Below, in pieces: positions 45,172-55,427 of a DNA stretch of 62,828 nt. The DNA comes from Oscillospiraceae bacterium. GTDB lineage: Bacteria; Bacillota; Clostridia; Saccharofermentanales; Saccharofermentanaceae. The translations under genes and the position numbers were made by a program. Positions within the stretch are counted from its first letter, which is position 1, and every line of letters starts with the position of its first letter. The notes under the pieces are model-generated. The model saw only the letters and a list, made by a program, of their open reading frames with translations. It was not told where the DNA came from and ran no database searches. The DNA is taken from NCBI GenBank assembly GCA_902802325.1, contig CADCLV010000005.1, positions 1 to 62,828 on the forward strand, written 5' to 3'.

Positions 45172-47940
45172 TTAATGGGCTTCTGCCCAAGTCTTGCCGA
45201 TCCGGGCTTCTGCCAGAAGCGGCACATCCAGAGAGATCACATTTTCCATCGCCTCGGAAAGCACCTTCGCCGCTTCCTCCGCGATATCCTCTCTGGCTTC
45301 TACGATCAATTCATCGTGTACCTGTAATATCAATGCCGCATCCAGACCCTTTTCCTTCAGAGCCTGCGCTGCCCGGTTCATGGCCAGCTTAATGATATCC
45401 GCCGCCGTGCCCTGGATCGGAGTATTCATGGCGGCCCGTTCTCCGAAACTCCGGATATTGTAGTTGGCTGATGTCAGTTCTTTCAAAATACGCCGTCTTC
45501 CAAACAGCGTCGACACATACCCCTTTTCTTTACCTTCTGTCTTAAAGCCTTCCAGGCAAGGTTTAATGGTCGGAAACTGCCGGTAATACTCTTCGATATA
45601 TCTTCTCGCTTCATATACGCTTATCCCCAGATCCTGGGAAAGGCCGTAGTCGCTGATACCATATACGATACTGAAGTTGACGCGCTTTGCTGCTGCACGC
45701 ATACCGGTATCGATCACGCTCGGCGGGCAGCCGAAAATACCACAGGCGGTCTTGGTATGAATATCTGTACCGCTGCGGAACGCTTCGATCATTTCCTCGT
45801 CATGGGAGATCGCGGCCAGAAGCCGGAGCTCGATCTGGGAATAGTCCGCATCGATCAGTACATATCCCTCTTTTGCCACAAAGGCCTCACGGATCAGAGA
45901 GCCGAGATCCGTACGGATCGGAATATTCTGAAGGTTCGGATCAGACGAGGAAAGCCGTCCGGTATTCGTCATTGCCTGACTGAAAGTGGTATGCACGCGT
46001 CCGTCTTTTTCGGAAATGCTCTTTTTCAGGCCCATAACAAAGGTGGAATCCAGTTTCTGGATCTGTCTGTATTCCAGGATCTTATTCACGATCGGGTGCT
46101 TATCGCGGATCTTTTCCAGTTCCTCGGAATTCGTGGAATAGCCGCCGCTTGGAAGTTTCTTTCCGGAAGGAAGTCCAAGCGTATCGAAAAGCACCCGGCC
46201 CAATTGTTTGGGAGAAAGGATGGTAAATTCTTCGCCGGCCAGATCATAGATCTCCTTTTCCAGAACTTTCACTTTCTCATCAAATTCCTTATGCAGGGCA
46301 TCGATCCTGGAAACATCGACCAGCACGCCTCTTCTTTCCATCCGGTCCAGTTCCATGACCAGCGGCATTTCGATCTCGTAAATAAGTTTCTGGATCCCCT
46401 GCTTTTCAATTTCAGCTTTCTGATAAAATGACACCAGACGCACCAGAAGAAGCCGGTAGGCAAAATCCAGGAAATCCTCTTTTGTCACTTCATCCGGCAT
46501 TGTATTTCCGTCGATCAGAGAAAACAGATCCTGCTGGCGGGATTTCCCGGTCTTTTCATCCTTATTCTCTTCATATCCGGAAAGAACCGGAAAAGGCCGG
46601 CGGGTCGAATGCTCCACAAGCATTTCGAAAGACGGCGTGGCTCCTTCGATATAGTTCAGAACGAATGCGCCGATCTCCACATCAAAGACATGGTCGAAAG
46701 GCAGGGATTCAGGTAGGATCTTACTTCTGTTCTTAATGCTGTAGCAGACCGGTGCCAGATCTTTATCCTGACCGATCTTCTTCTCCTTTAAAATCGAAAG
46801 GATCTCCCCGATGTCTTCTTCTTTTGTCCAGATATACACCTTCTGAGGTTCAACTGTAATTCCCAGAGCCGTCCTCGGCTCAGAAACCAGATCCAGCGCC
46901 AGTGCATTTTCAGAAGAAACAGATTGAAGGATCGTCTCTAAAGAAGACTTTATGTCAGAATTGAAAAGGATCTCCGGTTTCTCTCCGCTAAGTTTCGGAT
47001 AGGTCTTCTCTTCTTCGGTCTCTTCTACCATAGGAGCTTCGGATTTTGCCGCCACTTCATCGATCTTCCATTTTTTCATCTGGCTTCGGAAACCATATTT
47101 GTAGAAGCAGGAAGCGGCTTTTCCCATGTCCATCGGAGTAATGGCAAGATCTGAAAGTTTAACAGAAAGCTCAGCATCCGTAACGATCTTGGAAAGCATC
47201 AGGGACATGTAGGCATTGTCTTTATCGGAAAGAAGCTTCTCCCGAAGTTTCGGAGTCAGTTCCTCCACATGCTCATAGATACCATCCAGTGTCTTATATT
47301 TCCGGACCAGATCCATGGCGCCCTTTTCGCCGATTCCCTTTACGCCGGGAATATTATCGGAACTGTCGCCCATCAAGGCTTTTGCCGTGACAAAATCACT
47401 GGTCGGGATTCCATATCGTTCCTGAAAAAGTGCTTCATCGTAATAGTCCGTGCTGCTGCCGTCTTTTTTTGTGACCGGCATAACGACCTTGGTCTTCTCG
47501 TCGATCAGCTGGAAATCGTCCTTATCTCCGCTCAGGATGAAGACTTCAAAGTCTTCTTTTACGGCCATGGTCTTTAATGTTCCGATCAGATCGTCCGCCT
47601 CCAGCCCTTCCTGCTCATAGCGGGGAAAGCCCATGGCATCCAGCACTTCCTTCAGTACCGGCATCTGGGCGGCCAGATCCTCCGGCATGCCTTTTCTCGT
47701 TCCTTTATAGCCGTCAAAGGCCTTGTGGCGGAATGTCGGAGCCTTGAGATCAAACAGCGTACATGTATGTGTCGGATGGATCTCCTCCATATACTTGGAA
47801 AGAGTATTCAGATAGATATTCACCGCGCCGGTTGGCGTACCGTCCGGTGCCGTCAGGTTATTTCTTCCTGCCGTGGCATAGTAGGACCGGTTAATAATGC
47901 TGTTCCCATCTACGAGCAGTAAACGCTTGGTATCGGACAT
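45172..47940 (-). CDS. polA: DNA polymerase I
   Basis: 922 residues. The 5'-3' exonuclease domain (about 1-300) has LLVDGNSIINRSYY and LSGDKDDFQLI. The 3'-5' exonuclease-like middle (about 320-500) appears inactive: the expected D-x-E of motif I is replaced in LALDLVSEP. The polymerase domain (about 530-922) has motif A LIDADYSQIELRLLA, motif B RRAAKRVNFSIVYGI-like and motif C LQVHDELIVE. It works in repair and Okazaki fragment processing, without its own proofreading, as in Bacillus enzymes. Confidence 0.96.
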   Translation of the reverse strand: MSDTKRLLLVDGNSIINRSYYATAGRNNLTAPDGTPTGAVNIYLNTLSKYMEEIHPTHTCTLFDLKAPTFRHKAFDGYKGTRKGMPEDLAAQMPVLKEVLDAMGFPRYEQEGLEADDLIGTLKTMAVKEDFEVFILSGDKDDFQLIDEKTKVVMPVTKKDGSSTDYYDEALFQERYGIPTSDFVTAKALMGDSSDNIPGVKGIGEKGAMDLVRKYKTLDGIYEHVEELTPKLREKLLSDKDNAYMSLMLSKIVTDAELSVKLSDLAITPMDMGKAASCFYKYGFRSQMKKWKIDEVAAKSEAPMVEETEEEKTYPKLSGEKPEILFNSDIKSSLETILQSVSSENALALDLVSEPRTALGITVEPQKVYIWTKEEDIGEILSILKEKKIGQDKDLAPVCYSIKNRSKILPESLPFDHVFDVEIGAFVLNYIEGATPSFEMLVEHSTRRPFPVLSGYEENKDEKTGKSRQQDLFSLIDGNTMPDEVTKEDFLDFAYRLLLVRLVSFYQKAEIEKQGIQKLIYEIEMPLVMELDRMERRGVLVDVSRIDALHKEFDEKVKVLEKEIYDLAGEEFTILSPKQLGRVLFDTLGLPSGKKLPSGGYSTNSEELEKIRDKHPIVNKILEYRQIQKLDSTFVMGLKKSISEKDGRVHTTFSQAMTNTGRLSSSDPNLQNIPIRTDLGSLIREAFVAKEGYVLIDADYSQIELRLLAAISHDEEMIEAFRSGTDIHTKTACGIFGCPPSVIDTGMRAAAKRVNFSIVYGISDYGLSQDLGISVYEARRYIEEYYRQFPTIKPCLEGFKTEGKEKGYVSTLFGRRRILKELTSANYNIRSFGERAAMNTPIQGTAADIIKLAMNRAAQALKEKGLDAALILQVHDELIVEAREDIAEEAAKVLSEAMENVISLDVPLLAEARIGKTWAEAH

Positions 47941-47966
47941 ATCGTATCTCCTGATTATTCTTTCAC

Positions 47967-50900
47967 TTATTCTTTTGCTTTATCCTGACTCTTCTGCTGT
48001 TCCCGGTAATGGGCAGTGCTGACCATAAGCTTGATACGGTTCAGCTGGTTCGCCTCACTGGCGCCCGGGTCATAGTCGATCGGGATGATATTGGATTCCG
48101 GATACTGGCGGCGGAGCTCTTTGATCATACCCTTACCGGTCACGTGGTTCGGAAGGCACGCAAAAGGCTGCGCACAGATAATATTCGGCACACCGCTCTC
48201 GATCAGCTCGATCATCTCGGCTGTCAGGAACCATCCCTCACCGTTATTATTTCCGCAGGAAAGAACACTTTCCGCCTTATGCGCCATGTGCCGGATGCTC
48301 ACCGGAAGCTGGAACTTACCGGTCTCGGCAAGTTTTTTCACGATATGACTTCTGTAAGACTGCAAAAGATCGATTCCCCGGTTACTGAGCCAGGCCGATT
48401 TCTTACTTCTTCCCAGGTGTTCTGCGGCCCAGATAGGACCCATGGTGCAGTAAAGGAAGAAATCCAGAAGTCCCGGAACAACAGCTTCACAGCCCTCCTG
48501 CTCAACTACATCCACTGCATGGTTATTGGCATCCGGCTGGAACTTTACCAGGATCTCGCCTACCAGGCCGACGCGCGGCTTTCTCGGGATATCCTTCATC
48601 GGGAATTTATCGAATGTTTCGATCGTCGCATCGATCATACGGCGGTAGGAAGAAGGACGGCCGATCTTACTGCAGTGAAGTTTCGCAAGAAGCGCTTCTA
48701 CTTCTTTCTGCTCGTCTTCCGTCAGCGGAGCATTCTTACAGGCTTTTGCCATGATGTACTCGGTAGTAATGTCTTCAAACTTCTCCTTCGGATTAAAGAA
48801 GAGCTTGGCGCAGCGGTTCCAGAACTGATAAAGAGCATTGGCAGAGCCCTTCACCTGCTCATAAGGACGCACACGCAAAAGCAGCGTCTGCAAAAGATCT
48901 CCATAGCAGACAGCCCGAAGCGCACTGTTAATAAACGGAAGTGTCGGCTTAAATCCGGGGTTCTTTTCAAACTGCTGGACAGAAAGTGCAATGACCGGGA
49001 TATCTCCATATCCTGCCTCACGCAGTGCTTTTCTCAAGAAAGCAACATAGTTTGTCGCACGGCAACCACCACCGGTCTGGGTGATGAGTACTGTCGTATT
49101 GTCACGATCCACCTCTCCGGATAAGATCGCATTGATCATCTGACCGACAACAATGATCGTCGGGAAGCAGGCATCGTTATTGACAAAACGCAGTCCGCAC
49201 TCGATATCTGCCTGAGTCGCTTCTTTCAGCACTTTCAGCTTATATCCATGGTTATGGAACACCGCTTCCACAAATTCAAACTGGATCGGTGCCATCTGCG
49301 GAGCCAGGATCGTATGTCTCTTCTTATGCTCCTCCGTGAAAGGCACACGCTTGATGGTATAGGACTTTTTCTCCCGCTTGGGCATGGTGCCTTCCGCACG
49401 GGCAGTTTCACGCTCATCCATCGCTACCTTCAGGGAACGCATACGGATACGTGCCGCACCCAGGTTACTGACCTCATCGATTTTCAGAAGCGTATAAAGT
49501 TTTCCTTTCGCTTCCAAAATCTCCTGGACCTGATCGGAAGTAACGGCATCCAGACCACAGCCGAAAGAAGTCAGCTGGACGAGTTCCAGATTATCGTTGG
49601 TCGCGACATAGGCCGCCGCTTCATAAAGACGGGTGTGATACATCCACTGGTCAATAACCCGGATCGGACGCTCCAGTCGTCCCGGAACTGCCACGCTGTC
49701 TTCACTTAAGACAGCAAGTCCTAAAGAGTTGATCATCTCCGGAATACCATGGTTGATCTCCGGATCCGTATGGTACGGACGGCCGGACAGCACAATACCT
49801 TTCCCGCCCGTGCGCTCCAGATCTTCAATGACCTCCTGGCCTTTTCTTCTGATATCTGCTTTATATTCGTCGTATTCCTTGTTACCGGCTTCTATAGCTT
49901 TGGCGGCTTCCGATTTCGTCACGCCATAATCGGAAAAAGCGATAGCGAGCTGCTCTGCCAGTGCATCATCATTATCCAGCGGCAGGAACGGATTGAGATA
50001 CTTAATTCCCTTATCCTGAATGTTCTCCAGGTTATTTCGAATGACCTCCGGATAGGACGCAACGATCGGGCAGTTAAAGTGGTTTCCGGAATTCGGATTC
50101 TCATGTTTCTCATAAGGAATATCCGGATAGAAAATGGTCTTGATGCCTTTCTCGATCAGGCTCTCTATATGGCCATGTACCAGCTTTGCCGGATAGCAGA
50201 CGCTCTCTGACGGAATGGAATCCATACCCTTTTCAAAAAGTGCGTGATTCGACCGCGGGGAAAGCACTACCGAGAAACCCAGCTCCGTAAGAACAGTGAA
50301 CCAGAACGGATAGTTCTCGTACATGTTCAAGGCACGCGGAATTCCGATCTCGCCACGCGGCGCCTTATCTTTTGCCAGCGGCTTATACCGGAAAGTACGC
50401 ATGTATTTATAGTTGATCAGGTTCGGAAGAGTCTCCTTTGCCTTCTCTTTTCCTTCTCCGCGTTCACAGCGGTTACCGGAAATGAACCTTTCTCCGTTGG
50501 AGAAGGTGGAGATGGTCAGCTTACAGTGGTTCGTGCAAAGCGGACATGTCGCCATTTCCGTTGTCATATCGAAACGGTTCAGTTCTTCCAGACCCAGAAG
50601 TCCGGATACTTTCTGTCCCTTCGGGATCCGGTTCTTCGCGATGATGGCCGCGCCAAATGCACCCATCAGACCGGCAACATTCGGGCGGATGACTTCACGT
50701 CCCGAGATCAGCTCAAAGCAGCGCAGGATCGCATCGTTAAGGAATGTACCACCCTGCACAACGATCTTCTTACCCAGTTCCTGCGTATCGCGGATCTTAA
50801 TAACTTTATACAGTGCATTTCGAACAACAGAATAAGACAGGCCTGCAGAAATATCACCGACTGTGGCGCCTTCTTTCTGGGCCTGCTTTACCTTAGAATT

Positions 50901-52355
50901 CATAAATACGGTGCAGCGTGTGCCCAGGTCGACAGGATTCTTGGCAGACAGCGCTTCCAAAGAGAAAGTATGGGCATCCATATTCAGGTTCTCGGCAAAG
51001 GTCTGGATAAAGGAACCGCAGCCGGAAGAACATGCTTCGTTGAGCATGATGGAATCGATTACACCGTTTCGGATCTTCATGCACTTCATGTCCTGACCGC
51101 CGATATCGATGATAAAGTCCACATCCGGGCAGAAATACTTGGCCGACTGGAAATGCGCCATCGTTTCGATCTCACCGAGATCCACGCCCAATGCGGCACG
51201 GATAATATTCTCACCATAACCGGTCACGCAGCTGTTGGCGATATAGGTCTCCGGTGGCATCTGCTCATAGAGTTGCTTGACGATATTTACCGCACTTTTT
51301 ACCGGATTTCCCTGATTGCTGGCATAGTAGGTATAGACCATCTGCCCTTCGTCATTGATCAGTACCGCTTTCGTTGTGGTACTTCCGGCATCGATACCTA
51401 AGTAGCAGGGGCCTTTTTGCTTGGCCAGCTGATACAGATCCAATGTCGCACGCTGATGGCGTTCATCAAAAAGTTCCTTTTCTCTGGCATCGGCGAAAAG
51501 CGGCGCAATACGCTTAATATCCGGCTCAAAACCTTCACGGGACGCAAAGGACGCGATCAGATCAGAAAGCTTCACGACCTTTCCTTTAGCTCCCAAAGCC
51601 GCGCCCAGGGCAACGTAGATCTGGGCATTATCCGGCATCCAGAAAGACTTGACCTGCTCTTCCAGTGTTCGCTCAAATGCCTTTCTCAGTTCTGAGTTAA
51701 AGAACAGCGGACCGCCTAAGAAAGCAATATGACCACGGATCGGGCGTCCGCAGGCAAGACCGGCGATGGTCTGGTTGACTACTGCCTGAAAGATCGAGGC
51801 CGCCAGATCTTCCTTGGCAGCACCTTCATTGATGAGCGGCTGCAGGTCACTTTTTGCAAATACACCGCAACGGGATGCAATAGTATAAAGCGTAGTATAA
51901 GACTTGGCCAATTCGTTAAGACCATCCGCATCAGTACGAAGCAGTGTGGCCATCTGGTCGATAAATGCACCGGTACCGCCGGCACAGGTTCCGTTCATTC
52001 TCTGTTCCGGAACCGGATGCAGATAGGTGATCTTTGCATCTTCTCCGCCAAGTTCGATAATTACATCCGTCTCCGGGTGATACTTCGAGATCGCAACCGT
52101 TTCCGCGATAACTTCCTGTACAAAATCCAGACCTAGCCATTTCGCAACCGAAAGTCCGCCGGATCCGGTGATCTGTACCCGGATCTGAAGATCCGGATAT
52201 TTCTGGTTTACCTCTTCAAATGCACCAAGAAGTTCGCCGGCGATATCGGAATGGTGTCTCCGATATGCAGAATATACGACCTTCTCTCCTTCTGTCAGTA
52301 CGATCTTAATTGTGGTCGAGCCGATATCCAGGCCCATGTTCAATATCGATTCCAT
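47967..52355 (-). CDS. Giant fused 2-hydroxyacyl-CoA dehydratase activase/dehydratase-like protein
   Basis: 1462 residues. Two BadF/BadG-type ATPase modules occur in tandem, with phosphate loops near residue 10 (DIGSTTIK) and about 315 (DAGSTTTK). Each has its own cluster-type cysteines ([10 protein letters not shown] with [16 protein letters not shown] with TRCTVF). A Cys-rich junction (CPLCTNHC, about 630) leads to a DUF2229/dehydratase D-component-like part (about 680-1450). Free-standing activases are homodimers sharing one [4Fe-4S] cluster, so the tandem could be an internal pseudo-dimer. Known relatives are widespread in Firmicutes but lack an assigned substrate. Downstream is polA (26 bp), upstream an unknown gene (17 bp). 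Confidence 0.9.
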   Translation of the reverse strand: MESILNMGLDIGSTTIKIVLTEGEKVVYSAYRRHHSDIAGELLGAFEEVNQKYPDLQIRVQITGSGGLSVAKWLGLDFVQEVIAETVAISKYHPETDVIIELGGEDAKITYLHPVPEQRMNGTCAGGTGAFIDQMATLLRTDADGLNELAKSYTTLYTIASRCGVFAKSDLQPLINEGAAKEDLAASIFQAVVNQTIAGLACGRPIRGHIAFLGGPLFFNSELRKAFERTLEEQVKSFWMPDNAQIYVALGAALGAKGKVVKLSDLIASFASREGFEPDIKRIAPLFADAREKELFDERHQRATLDLYQLAKQKGPCYLGIDAGSTTTKAVLINDEGQMVYTYYASNQGNPVKSAVNIVKQLYEQMPPETYIANSCVTGYGENIIRAALGVDLGEIETMAHFQSAKYFCPDVDFIIDIGGQDMKCMKIRNGVIDSIMLNEACSSGCGSFIQTFAENLNMDAHTFSLEALSAKNPVDLGTRCTVFMNSKVKQAQKEGATVGDISAGLSYSVVRNALYKVIKIRDTQELGKKIVVQGGTFLNDAILRCFELISGREVIRPNVAGLMGAFGAAIIAKNRIPKGQKVSGLLGLEELNRFDMTTEMATCPLCTNHCKLTISTFSNGERFISGNRCERGEGKEKAKETLPNLINYKYMRTFRYKPLAKDKAPRGEIGIPRALNMYENYPFWFTVLTELGFSVVLSPRSNHALFEKGMDSIPSESVCYPAKLVHGHIESLIEKGIKTIFYPDIPYEKHENPNSGNHFNCPIVASYPEVIRNNLENIQDKGIKYLNPFLPLDNDDALAEQLAIAFSDYGVTKSEAAKAIEAGNKEYDEYKADIRRKGQEVIEDLERTGGKGIVLSGRPYHTDPEINHGIPEMINSLGLAVLSEDSVAVPGRLERPIRVIDQWMYHTRLYEAAAYVATNDNLELVQLTSFGCGLDAVTSDQVQEILEAKGKLYTLLKIDEVSNLGAARIRMRSLKVAMDERETARAEGTMPKREKKSYTIKRVPFTEEHKKRHTILAPQMAPIQFEFVEAVFHNHGYKLKVLKEATQADIECGLRFVNNDACFPTIIVVGQMINAILSGEVDRDNTTVLITQTGGGCRATNYVAFLRKALREAGYGDIPVIALSVQQFEKNPGFKPTLPFINSALRAVCYGDLLQTLLLRVRPYEQVKGSANALYQFWNRCAKLFFNPKEKFEDITTEYIMAKACKNAPLTEDEQKEVEALLAKLHCSKIGRPSSYRRMIDATIETFDKFPMKDIPRKPRVGLVGEILVKFQPDANNHAVDVVEQEGCEAVVPGLLDFFLYCTMGPIWAAEHLGRSKKSAWLSNRGIDLLQSYRSHIVKKLAETGKFQLPVSIRHMAHKAESVLSCGNNNGEGWFLTAEMIELIESGVPNIICAQPFACLPNHVTGKGMIKELRRQYPESNIIPIDYDPGASEANQLNRIKLMVSTAHYREQQKSQDKAKE

Positions 52356-52372
52356 GAACGATTCCTTCTATC

Positions 52373-53173
52373 TTACGCTTTCTTTTTTCCTTTATTCCCG
52401 GAAGACCTTTCCCCTTCTTCCGTTGTTCTCTTTTTCTTTTCCTTCGCTACGGCTTTTACCGCTTTTTTCTCCACTTTCTCCGCACGGGCCGCTTCTCGTG
52501 CCTGCTTTCTCTTCAGCTGACGCAGTTTCTTCTTTTCTTCTTTCTGCTGGATCTCCGCAGAAGTCTTCTTTAATTCCTGAAGACGGGTCGCGGCCTGCTT
52601 AATGAAGCGCTTACGGAAATCATCATGCGCCGCCAGGCTCTTACGGAATTCCGGCTCCAGGCAAAGGCACAGAAGTTCTTCCGGGATTCCTAAATGCAGA
52701 TCAAAAGGCTGGCCGAAAACATCCTGTGTTGTCATATGCAGGGTCTCACATGCCATCACTACATTCTTTTCAAAGTCGGTAAATTCGCCTTTTAATCCCA
52801 ATTGCAGCATCAATCCGCTGAAATTTACGTGCACATAAGGAAGATTTCGGGAAAAGATCAGGTGCAGCGCCAGAAGCTTCATATAGGATTCCAACGTAAT
52901 GAACTCCTGATCGCAGATCAAAGAAACCGCTCCTTTCGGCGCAATGGTCGCGATATCCGAATATTCATTTTCGAAGCCTTCCGACCAAAGGTAATACAAT
53001 TCGCGGTAGACTGCATGTGCCAGATCTTCGTACTTATAGGTCAGTGGCTTGGCTAAAATATCCCCACCTATCTGGAATATGTATCGAAGATATTCCTCCT
53101 CCTGATGCGAAGAAACTCCGGCCCACTTAAAGTAGGCAGCAATATCCCTGGCGTTATACAGATAATTGACCAT
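52373..53173 (-). CDS. Conserved hypothetical protein with basic coiled-coil tail
   Basis: 266 residues. A soluble N-terminal domain (about 1-185) of mixed helices starts MVNYLYNARDIAAYFK; the C-terminal 75 residues are a Lys/Glu/Ala-rich coiled coil ending in GNKGKKKA. No membrane or signal segment. AGGAG lies 5 bases before the ATG. It is 17 bp upstream of the activase/dehydratase fusion and probably co-transcribed. The tail could bind nucleic acid or a partner; function unknown. Confidence 0.75.
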   Translation of the reverse strand: MVNYLYNARDIAAYFKWAGVSSHQEEEYLRYIFQIGGDILAKPLTYKYEDLAHAVYRELYYLWSEGFENEYSDIATIAPKGAVSLICDQEFITLESYMKLLALHLIFSRNLPYVHVNFSGLMLQLGLKGEFTDFEKNVVMACETLHMTTQDVFGQPFDLHLGIPEELLCLCLEPEFRKSLAAHDDFRKRFIKQAATRLQELKKTSAEIQQKEEKKKLRQLKRKQAREAARAEKVEKKAVKAVAKEKKKRTTEEGERSSGNKGKKKA

Positions 53174-53232
53174 AAAATCTCCTGGTTCAAAAGCATTCTC
53201 GTAGGGTAAATATTATACCACAAAAGAGGTGC

Positions 53233-54177
53233 TTAGTACGGATCACGTTTTGCCGCTACTAGCAATGTTGTACCCAGGAAAACTACGATATACATGACTA
53301 AAACGCAAATAAATGTGACAAGTGACACCATGGAGTAATCTGATGAGAACAGGAAATCCGACTGAGCCGTCGTCACGGCAAAATACCGGAAAGGCCGAAA
53401 CCAGATAGAAAAGATCATAAAGACGACATCAAAGATCCCGGTAGAAAAGAGTGCAGTAATTGTAATCGCCAGCGCCACTCCCCTGCGGAGATAGGCAATC
53501 ATGAAGGCCAGCGAAACATAGACGAAAGCTATCAATGTGGTTAAGGCAAAATGCTTTATCATCACACCCAGATCACCGGTATTAAATGTGGAACAGAAAA
53601 GCCTGGTAAATCCAAGCGAAACACAATAGCACAATATCTCCAGGCCGATCACGACAAAAAACATAGTAAGGACTTCACCACAAACGATCATCATGGGGTT
53701 CGCATTTAAAGAATAGCGGTTGACATGAAACCGGCTTTTAAACTCCGATCCGATAAACAATGCCACCAAAAGAGCATATAGAAAATACAGCGTACCGGAG
53801 GGAAGTGTCATTCGGAGAACACCGTCATAGGTATTGGAGTTTTTAAGAGACTCATACGACTGTGAAAAAAGCATCGAAAAGAGCTCATCTGCCTCTACAT
53901 CTTCTTTCTTCTCCTCTTCTGCCTGTTCACTATCCGAATTCTCGCCATCATCTGTCTTATCTTCGCCGTCAGGAATTCCTTCCGTAGTCTTAGATGCCAT
54001 TTCGGCACCTTCTTCCAGACCGAAATAAAAACCTTCGATGGCTCCAAGAGGATCATCTACGCAGAACATGATTTCTGCCGCAGAAATAATCGATGTGACA
54101 AGCAGAATGATACAGATCACCAGAAAAGACCGTGATCGTAGAAGCCTGTATAAATTTACTTTAAACTCTTTTATCAT
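53233..54177 (-). CDS. ABC-2-type permease-like membrane protein without adjacent ATPase
   Basis: 314 residues from the ATG at 54177. A basic N-terminus (KEFKVNLYRLLRSRSF) is typical of ABC-2 permeases and is followed by helix 1. A roughly 90-residue acidic extracellular loop is rich in Glu/Asp, and five further helices follow. An upstream GTG (54195) is possible; the ribosome site (GGGGGT) fits either poorly. No ATPase gene is adjacent, so it is an orphan or pairs with a distant ATPase. Confidence 0.72.
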   Translation of the reverse strand: MIKEFKVNLYRLLRSRSFLVICIILLVTSIISAAEIMFCVDDPLGAIEGFYFGLEEGAEMASKTTEGIPDGEDKTDDGENSDSEQAEEEKKEDVEADELFSMLFSQSYESLKNSNTYDGVLRMTLPSGTLYFLYALLVALFIGSEFKSRFHVNRYSLNANPMMIVCGEVLTMFFVVIGLEILCYCVSLGFTRLFCSTFNTGDLGVMIKHFALTTLIAFVYVSLAFMIAYLRRGVALAITITALFSTGIFDVVFMIFSIWFRPFRYFAVTTAQSDFLFSSDYSMVSLVTFICVLVMYIVVFLGTTLLVAAKRDPY

Positions 54178-54252
54178 GACGTAGCATACCCCCACGGATA
54201 AGATTATAATCTTTCATCCGGAAGAATGTACTAAGAAAGTGTAAAGAAAAAA

Positions 54253-54271
54253 CTCCTGCCAGAGGCAGGAG
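54253..54271 (-). terminator. Second terminator after the gene at 54330
   Basis: Stem CTCCTGCC / GGCAGGAG with loop AGA, followed on the minus strand by TTTTTTC. Confidence 0.88.
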
Positions 54272-54287
54272 CCGGAATAATCATTTG

Positions 54288-54318
54288 AAAAAGCAAAGCG
54301 CTTGTTTCTTTGCTTTTT
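54288..54318 (-). terminator. First terminator after the gene at 54330
   Basis: Stem AAAAAGCAAAG / CTTTGCTTTTT, 11 bases downstream of the stop codon; the stem itself ends in T's on the minus strand. Confidence 0.75.
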
Positions 54319-54329
54319 AGGTGGAAAGA

Positions 54330-54596
54330 TCAGCCGATGTTCTCAACATCCTCTACTGTTCCGAAAAGATTCATTCTGAACAGCAGTGCTTCATCTTCCA
54401 TGTTGGAGCAGTAGATCTTTGCACTTACGAGCTTACCACCCTCGATCAGCTTCATCAGACCTGTGATCTGGCTGAGCTTGCTCTTGAGATTGAACTTATC
54501 GCCTTCATCGGTGATCAGCATGACATCGCCTGTGCAAGAATCCAGAGCCTGCATGAACTGGTGAACGTCTACGTTACTCATGTTAAAAGCTTTCAT
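54330..54596 (-). CDS. Small conserved protein of unknown function
   Basis: 88 residues from the ATG at 54596, which has a perfect AGGAGG 8 bases upstream. The sequence (MKAFNMSNVDVHQFMQALDS, then DEGDKFNLKSKLSQI) resembles short clostridial proteins misleadingly named polyA polymerase; it has no polymerase domain. Acidic and soluble. It has a strong promoter (TTGACG-17-TATAAT), tandem terminators and a possible operator region, so it is probably a highly expressed, regulated single-gene unit. Confidence 0.75.
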   Translation of the reverse strand: MKAFNMSNVDVHQFMQALDSCTGDVMLITDEGDKFNLKSKLSQITGLMKLIEGGKLVSAKIYCSNMEDEALLFRMNLFGTVEDVENIG

Positions 54597-54671
54597 GGTG
54601 TCTACCTCCTTTGAATCACTTTTTCCTTTTTTCTTTTTCCCTCGCAAGGCATTCCCTTACCTTGCGTGTTC

Positions 54672-54700
54672 ATTATATCGTTCCCATTTTCGTGCGTCAA
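54672..54700 (-). promoter_or_regulatory. Strong promoter of the small protein gene
   Basis: Minus-strand TTGACG (54695-54700), 17 bp, TATAAT (54672-54677). Confidence 0.8.
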
Positions 54701-54741
54701 TGAATGTATTGTCGATGTTGCACAGACGAACAACGTTTTGT

Positions 54742-54776
54742 TTGTGCATATTGCACATCAACCAATTGTGCATATT
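54742..54776. repeat. Repeated TTGTGCATATT elements, candidate operator
   Basis: TTGTGCATATT occurs at 54742-54752 and 54766-54776, 24 bp apart. The first copy is part of a palindrome TGTGCATATTGCACA, and a related half site TTGCACA lies nearby at about 54718. All are upstream of the promoter at 54672-54700. Confidence 0.6.
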
Positions 54777-54794
54777 CACCAGCCGAAAAACAGG

Positions 54795-55295
54795 TCAAAT
54801 ACGTGTATACGTCCAGATATCAAAGCTTACGCCTGTCACGGAATGGATCGTCTCTTCTCTGTTCGTCCAGGTCCAATCGGAGAGCTTATCCAGATTCGGG
54901 AAATATGCATCCGCCTCAAAACTTCTGTGGATCTTTGTGATGTAACAGGTATCATAGTAAGGCAGGAATTGTGTATAGATCTCTTCTCCCCCGATCACAA
55001 AGAAAGTCTCGTCAGGCTTTTTCGCCATATAATCGAGCACTTCTTCCACGGAGTGCATGATGGTGGCCCCCTCAATGGAGAGATCCGGGTTACGTGTCAG
55101 GATAATGTTTTCTCTTCCCGGAAGAAGATGGGATCCGGGAAATGTCTCCATAGTCTTTCTTCCGTAGATCACCGGATGGCCTAATGTCTTTACCTTGAAG
55201 TTCAGTTTCAGATCCTCCGGGATCCGTACCAGAAGCTGTCCCAGATTTCCAATAGCCCAGTTTTCATCCACCGCCACGATTGCACAAATACTCAT
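54795..55295 (-). CDS. folA: Dihydrofolate reductase
   Basis: NADPH-dependent reduction of dihydrofolate. The 166-residue protein has AIVAVDENWAIGNLGQLLVRIPEDL (active-site region with the substrate Glu of PED), VIYGRKTMETF and FVIGGEEIYTQFLPYYD. Single gene here, without thyA next to it. Confidence 0.96.
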   Translation of the reverse strand: MSICAIVAVDENWAIGNLGQLLVRIPEDLKLNFKVKTLGHPVIYGRKTMETFPGSHLLPGRENIILTRNPDLSIEGATIMHSVEEVLDYMAKKPDETFFVIGGEEIYTQFLPYYDTCYITKIHRSFEADAYFPNLDKLSDWTWTNREETIHSVTGVSFDIWTYTRI

Positions 55296-55342
55296 AGTCG
55301 TCCCTGTTCCTCCGATATATTCAGCTAAAAAGCTACGGATTC

Positions 55343-55369
55343 AGTATACCATAATGGTGCTGATGGCAA
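55343..55369 (-). promoter_or_regulatory. Candidate folA promoter
   Basis: Minus-strand TTGCCA (55364-55369), 15 bp, TATACT (55343-55348); the short spacer makes it weak. Confidence 0.35.
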
Positions 55370-55370
55370 A

Positions 55371-55402
55371 AAAGAAGCTGTGTCCGAAAACACAGCTTCT
55401 TT
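55371..55402 (-). terminator. Terminator of the xylanase gene
   Basis: Stem GAAGCTGTGT / ACACAGCTTC with loop CCGAAA-type, followed on the minus strand by TTTTTT. Confidence 0.9.
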
Positions 55403-55427
55403 CATTGACTCGAATTCGATTATAGAA

